The notes under the pieces were generated by a model that did not search any database, was not told where the DNA came from, and worked only from the letters and a program-made list of their open reading frames with translations. Shown here piece after piece: positions 14,307 to 17,878 of a stretch of 17,878 nucleotides of DNA. Position numbers and translations under genes: made by a program. Numbering within the stretch: the first letter of the stretch is position 1; each line of letters starts with the position of its first letter. The DNA comes from UBA4292 sp002395865 (GTDB taxonomy: Bacteria > Bacillota > Clostridia > Lachnospirales > Lachnospiraceae), in the NCBI GenBank assembly GCA_946533395.1, contig CAMNBU010000043.1:1-17878 (forward strand). The letters run 5' to 3'.

Positions 14307-17194
14307 TGATCTCTTTATTCACACTTGCAGCACAGTACACATCACTTACAGCCATGATAATACTGGCCGTCAGCATCTTCTTTATGCTGAGGGCCGATTC
14401 GTCGCGCGATCTGTCTGCATATTACAGAATGAATAATGTTGTCATTTTCCTTCTCCATTTCGTTAATTATGCCGTCATCTACCTGAATGAAAACAACAGC
14501 AAGTATCTGATATTCTTCGGGCTGCAGTGCGCTTTCTTTCTTGTGTATTTCCTGACCTTCAGGCATGTATATAAAAATTGCAGCCTGATAATACTGAATA
14601 TCATGTATCTGCTTCTTTGTGTAGGCATGATATTCCTCGCGAGACTTAACTATCCGAAGGCACAGAAGCAGTTCTATATCATGTGCGCCTCGGGCATAGT
14701 TTCTCTTCTCATACCGCCATTTTTGACAAGAATCAGTACGGCCAAGAAGCTCTCAGGCGCTCTCGGGGTGCTGGGTATCATGGCTCTCGGAGCGGTTCTG
14801 CTTCTTTCGCGAACTACCTACGGGGCTAATCTGAGCCTTTCTGTGGCGGGTATATCCGTTCAGCCGTCCGAGTTCGTGAAGGTTACATATGTGCTCCTTC
14901 TTGCCATGCTTTTCAGGCAGCGCAACGACTGGAAGCGGATATTCTTCGGAACCGCGGTCGCCATGGCGCACACCGGCATACTCGTTTTGTCAAAGGATCT
15001 CGGCGGGGCGCTCATATACTACCTGAGCTTTATATTCATTCTCTACGCTTGCACCCACAAGCTGCGTTATCCGTTCCTGGGTATCGGTATACTGACAATG
15101 GGTGCCTTCGCGGCATACTTTATGTTCTCGCATGTGCGCGTCAGGGTCAGTGCGTGGCTCGACCCGTGGTCCACGATAAATACGACAGGATATCAGGTGG
15201 CTCAGTCACTGTTTTCCATAGCCGGCGGAGGCTTCTTCGGAAGCGGTCTCTACCGCGGCGCGCCCGGGTACATACCGGTCGTAGAGAAGGATTTCATGTT
15301 TGCAGCCATCTCGGAAGAGGCAGGAGCGATATTTGCTTTTCTTCTTATAGTCATCTATCTCTATCTGGTGCTCGAGATGCTGAAGGTCGCCGGCAGATGC
15401 AGCGTGGTATTCTTTAAGCTGCTTTGCGTCGGGCTGGCGTCTGTCATTGCCATACAGACATTCCTTACTGTGGGCGGGGCACTGAAGTTCATCCCCTCCA
15501 CGGGAGTAACTCTTGCCTTGGTCAGCTACGGCGGAAGCTCGCTTCTGTCCACATTCATGCTGCTCGCCGTCATACAGGGAGTGAGGTGCAAGACGGTAAA
15601 GGTGGAGACGGCTGAGGAGCTCGAGGAGCATTTAAGGAGCCAGACCACCGAGAAGAGGATAGTAAAAGAGGACGGGCGCGTAGTCATAAAGCAGAAGGTC
15701 AAGAGGCCGAACCGCGCGCAGAAGAAGGTCCTTCTGGCCAATGATGTTAAGGACGAGGCCAGATCCAGCCGCAACACGGAGATACGCAGGATAGGTATAC
15801 AGCAAGCTATTTTGTATCTCGGGCTCGGCGCGTATCTGATCACATTTGTGGCATTGGCTCCGTATAATACGAATATCACGGAGAATTCATATAATCTGGC
15901 CAGAGTCAACGCGCAGTCCGCCAAGACAGTCAGGGGAAGCATAAGGACGGCTGACGGCGTGGACGTGGCCGTGACCACCGTGGACGGACTGGGCAGGGAG
16001 AGCAGGCAGTATCCGTTCGGTTCGCTGTTTTGCCATTTCGTGGGCTACACGGGTGCCGCGACATCGGGTATCGAGAGCCTGATGAATACTAAGCTGCTGA
16101 CCTCCACGAAGAGCATCAGCCAGCAGATATCATCTGACCTTAATTCGGAGAAATATGTCGGAGACACGGTCGATATCTCGCTTGTGTCCACGATACAGTA
16201 TACGGCATATATGGCTATGGGCGACTATAAGGGCGCTGTGGTCGTTATGGATGCCGAGACGGGAGATATACTCGCGATGGTCTCCAAGCCCGACTATGAC
16301 CCGAACGAGATAGATGATATATGGGCGAACATAGAGAGCTACAATAACGGTGAGTCGTTTTTATTAAACCGTGCAACGCAGGGCCTTTATCCTCCGGGGT
16401 CGACCTTTAAGGTGTTTACTACCCTTGCGTACATGAGAAAGTACCCGATCACCTTCGACAACTACACATACGACTGCACCGGTGCCATTACGCTCGGAAA
16501 GACCACTATCAAATGCTCCGACGGGCATGTACACGGCAATATGACGCTTACGACTGGCCTTGAGCAGTCCTGCAACGGCACCTTCGCAAATATCGGCGCG
16601 CAGCTTTCGAACGAAGAGTTCACAGATACGATCAACAGTCTGCTGTTTAATTCGGATCTTCCTTACCCGCTCGGATACAAGAAGAGCAGCTTCGCCATAA
16701 CTTCCTCGAGCACGGCCGAGGAGAGGATGCTCGCGGCATTCGGACAGGGTAAGACTCTGGTGAGCCCTCTGCACATGTGCATGCTGGCGTCCGCCATAGT
16801 AAATGACGGCGTGCTGATGAAGCCGAGGCTTGTGAGATCGATAACGGCGGTTACGGGCAGCAAGGTGGAGGAATATGCTCCTGAGGCTTACGGAAGTCTT
16901 ATGAGTGGTGCCGAAGCGCAGTGGCTCAAAAATGCCATGCTCTGTGTCGTGAAGAACGGTACACCGCAGGCCATCTACACGGATGAATATTACAGCGGCG
17001 GCAAGACGGGCTCCGCTCAGTACGGCTCATCGCTCGAGGATCTTCACGCGTGGTACTTCGGCTTCGGTTACAAGGAGGGATACCACAAGCTCGCCGTGGC
17101 CATAGTGTTGGAAGGCGGCGGCTCCGGCGGCCAGCACGCTGCTCCCATAGCAAAGACTATATTTGATTTTTACTTTAACGCAAATGGGGCTTGA
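14306..17194 (+). CDS. Natural fusion of SEDS (FtsW/RodA) glycosyltransferase and class B penicillin-binding transpeptidase
   Basis: One uninterrupted frame of 962 residues encodes both halves of a peptidoglycan synthase. Residues about 90-425 are a SEDS polymerase: QPSEFVK (186-192), WLDPW...GYQVAQSLFSIAGGGFFGSG (284-314), EKDFMFAAISEEAG with the catalytic-type Asp329, and PSTGVTLALVSYGGSSLL (397-414). Three extra helices (about 6-28, 43-61, 66-86) precede the SEDS core. A charged linker (about 426-495) leads to a single membrane helix (about 498-520). A compact class B PBP follows, starting with VRGSIRTADG (542-551), with active-site STFK (Ser699-Lys702), SCN (755-757) and KTG (900-902). 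Predicted topology puts the linker in the cytoplasm and the transpeptidase outside. GTG start, with GAGGGG (14293-14298) seven bases upstream, overlaps the U32 stop. Whether it serves division or elongation is unknown. Confidence 0.95.
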   Translation: MISLFTLAAQYTSLTAMIILAVSIFFMLRADSSRDLSAYYRMNNVVIFLLHFVNYAVIYLNENNSKYLIFFGLQCAFFLVYFLTFRHVYKNCSLIILNIMYLLLCVGMIFLARLNYPKAQKQFYIMCASGIVSLLIPPFLTRISTAKKLSGALGVLGIMALGAVLLLSRTTYGANLSLSVAGISVQPSEFVKVTYVLLLAMLFRQRNDWKRIFFGTAVAMAHTGILVLSKDLGGALIYYLSFIFILYACTHKLRYPFLGIGILTMGAFAAYFMFSHVRVRVSAWLDPWSTINTTGYQVAQSLFSIAGGGFFGSGLYRGAPGYIPVVEKDFMFAAISEEAGAIFAFLLIVIYLYLVLEMLKVAGRCSVVFFKLLCVGLASVIAIQTFLTVGGALKFIPSTGVTLALVSYGGSSLLSTFMLLAVIQGVRCKTVKVETAEELEEHLRSQTTEKRIVKEDGRVVIKQKVKRPNRAQKKVLLANDVKDEARSSRNTEIRRIGIQQAILYLGLGAYLITFVALAPYNTNITENSYNLARVNAQSAKTVRGSIRTADGVDVAVTTVDGLGRESRQYPFGSLFCHFVGYTGAATSGIESLMNTKLLTSTKSISQQISSDLNSEKYVGDTVDISLVSTIQYTAYMAMGDYKGAVVVMDAETGDILAMVSKPDYDPNEIDDIWANIESYNNGESFLLNRATQGLYPPGSTFKVFTTLAYMRKYPITFDNYTYDCTGAITLGKTTIKCSDGHVHGNMTLTTGLEQSCNGTFANIGAQLSNEEFTDTINSLLFNSDLPYPLGYKKSSFAITSSSTAEERMLAAFGQGKTLVSPLHMCMLASAIVNDGVLMKPRLVRSITAVTGSKVEEYAPEAYGSLMSGAEAQWLKNAMLCVVKNGTPQAIYTDEYYSGGKTGSAQYGSSLEDLHAWYFGFGYKEGYHKLAVAIVLEGGGSGGQHAAPIAKTIFDFYFNANGA

Positions 17195-17219
17195 TTTATT
17201 TTATTTTTTGCGATAAAAT
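17191..17219 (+). promoter_or_regulatory. Sigma-A-type promoter of the Nudix gene
   Basis: TTGATT (17191-17196) and TAAAAT (17214-17219) have a 17-base spacer that is almost entirely A/T. The -35 overlaps the stop codon of the SEDS-PBP gene. The expected start is near 17226, about 27 bases before the Nudix ATG. No terminator is visible between the two genes. Confidence 0.7.
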
Positions 17220-17252
17220 CAAATACAAGTTTTGTTTTTATCGGAGCAGGAT

Positions 17253-17741
17253 ATGGATGCAACCAGTTGCGGCGGAGTGGTCATATTCCGCGGGAAAATT
17301 CTTGTCCTCTACAAGAATATTATGAATAAATACGAGGGATGGGTCTTCCCCAAGGGTACGGTGGAAGAGGGGGAGACACATGAGGAGACGGCTCTTCGTG
17401 AGGTAAAGGAGGAGTCCGGCGCCGACGCGCAGATCGTCTCCTTCATCGACAAGAGCTTCTACAGCTTTAAGGTGGGCAATGAGACAGTCGAGAAACAGGT
17501 GTACTGGTATCTGATGAAGGGCAGGAGCTATTTCACCAGACCCCAGTCCGAGGAATTCTTCGCGGACTCAGGGTACTACAAGTACCATGAGGCTTATCAC
17601 CTGCTCAGGTTCCCGAATGAGAAGCAGATCCTCGAGAAGGCTTACGGTATGTACCAGACTCTCAAGAGGAAGAATGTGTGGGATTCACCGGCCTCATCGG
17701 GTGATATAAGGCAATATTACGAAGTGTCAGAAAAAAAATAA
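17253..17741 (+). CDS. Nudix hydrolase
   Basis: This 162-residue protein contains a complete Nudix box (GX5EX7REUXEEXGU): Gly35, Glu41, Arg49, Glu50, Glu53, Glu54 and Gly56 in GTVEEGETHEETALREVKEESGA. Nudix enzymes hydrolyse nucleoside diphosphates linked to another group, with Mg2+ bound by the box glutamates; the substrate cannot be told from this sequence. GWVFPKG before the box resembles the MutT/Ap4A-hydrolase-like and DIPP-like groups. The C-terminal 60 residues are charged, with no known motif. The ATG at 17253 has GGAG (17243-17246) 6 bases upstream and gives the natural MDATSCGGVVIFRG start; a TTG at 17232 would lie within the leader. It has its own promoter. Confidence 0.9.
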   Translation: MDATSCGGVVIFRGKILVLYKNIMNKYEGWVFPKGTVEEGETHEETALREVKEESGADAQIVSFIDKSFYSFKVGNETVEKQVYWYLMKGRSYFTRPQSEEFFADSGYYKYHEAYHLLRFPNEKQILEKAYGMYQTLKRKNVWDSPASSGDIRQYYEVSEKK

Positions 17742-17749
17742 ATATCCTG

Positions 17750-17778
17750 TTGACTTTTGGTGGCGGGTATGCTAATAT
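17750..17778 (+). promoter_or_regulatory. Promoter of tRNA-Pro
   Basis: TTGACT (17750-17755, 5/6) and TAATAT (17773-17778, 4/6) have a 17-base spacer. They lie in the 60-base gap between the Nudix stop and the tRNA. The expected start is near 17785, shortly before the mature tRNA 5' end. Confidence 0.68.
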
Positions 17779-17801
17779 ACCGCTTGTGCGTTAAGCAGTG
17801 A

Positions 17802-17875
17802 CGAGGTGTGGCTCAGTTTGGTAGAGCGCTGCGTTCGGGACGCAGAGGCCGTGGGTTCAAGTCCCGTCACCTCGA
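17802..17875 (+). tRNA. tRNA-Pro (anticodon CGG)
   Basis: A full cloverleaf can be drawn. The acceptor stem CGAGGTG (17802-17808) pairs with CACCTCG (17868-17874), with discriminator A at 17875. The D arm is GCTC-AGTTTGGTA-GAGC. The anticodon stem is CTGCG/CGCAG around TTCGGGA, giving anticodon CGG for proline CCG codons. The T arm is GTGGG/CCCGT around TTCAAGT, with two G-U pairs at its base. CCA is not encoded (ATTT follows), so it must be added after transcription. The window ends 3 bases later, so any following tRNA genes are unseen. Confidence 0.95.
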
Positions 17876-17878
17876 TTT

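Noticed and set aside
17232..17252. TTG start for the Nudix gene at 17232
   Set aside because: It would be only about 6 bases from the predicted transcript start and lacks a ribosome site; the ATG at 17253 has GGAG at proper spacing.

Overview
The window looks like a chromosomal segment of an anaerobic Firmicute, most likely class Clostridia and probably Lachnospiraceae-like. The basis is gene content and order (cmk-ispH-rpsA, ruvA-ruvB, zapA next to a U32 gene, a free-standing biotin carrier with OadB/OadG), AGGAGG-type ribosome sites, sigma-A-type promoters and a tRNA without encoded CCA. Genus cannot be fixed from the sequence alone. Every gene is on the + strand and gaps are short; no stretch over 300 bases lacks a gene. 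I see no insertion sequence, phage gene or CRISPR array.

Region 1 (1-5022): the last codons of a GGDEF-type gene, a terminator, then a five-gene unit with its own promoter (115-143) and terminator (4991-5022). It encodes an acyl-CoA-type (12S-like) carboxyltransferase, an OadG-like membrane subunit, a biotin carrier, the OadB Na+ pump subunit and an oxaloacetate/pyruvate-type (5S-like) carboxyltransferase without a biotin domain. One biotin carrier is thus placed between two different carboxyltransferases and a sodium pump. This could be a dual-substrate Na+-pumping decarboxylase, a transcarboxylase, or a route moving CO2 from oxaloacetate to an acyl-CoA.

Region 2 (5030-8960): housekeeping genes for a BaiN/HI0933-type flavoprotein, CMP kinase (cmk), the last MEP-pathway enzyme (ispH) and a four-domain ribosomal protein S1 (rpsA). 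They are tightly coupled (1-base gap, 1-base overlap, 13-base overlap) and end in three consecutive hairpins. An unusually AT-rich patch inside ispH may hold a promoter for rpsA.

Region 3 (8980-12096): a YprB-like DEDDh-type exonuclease, then ruvA-ruvB behind a perfect-consensus promoter, then zapA with its own promoter and terminator.

Region 4 (12117-17875): a long U32 protein with two U32-like halves (a candidate RNA-hydroxylation enzyme) overlaps by one base the most striking gene here. That gene is a 962-residue natural fusion of a SEDS (FtsW/RodA) peptidoglycan glycosyltransferase with a class B penicillin-binding transpeptidase; motifs expected for both activities are present. A Nudix hydrolase and tRNA-Pro(CGG), each with its own promoter, close the window.

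The observations most worth following are the SEDS-PBP fusion and the two-carboxyltransferase sodium-pump operon with its divergent acyl-CoA subunit.
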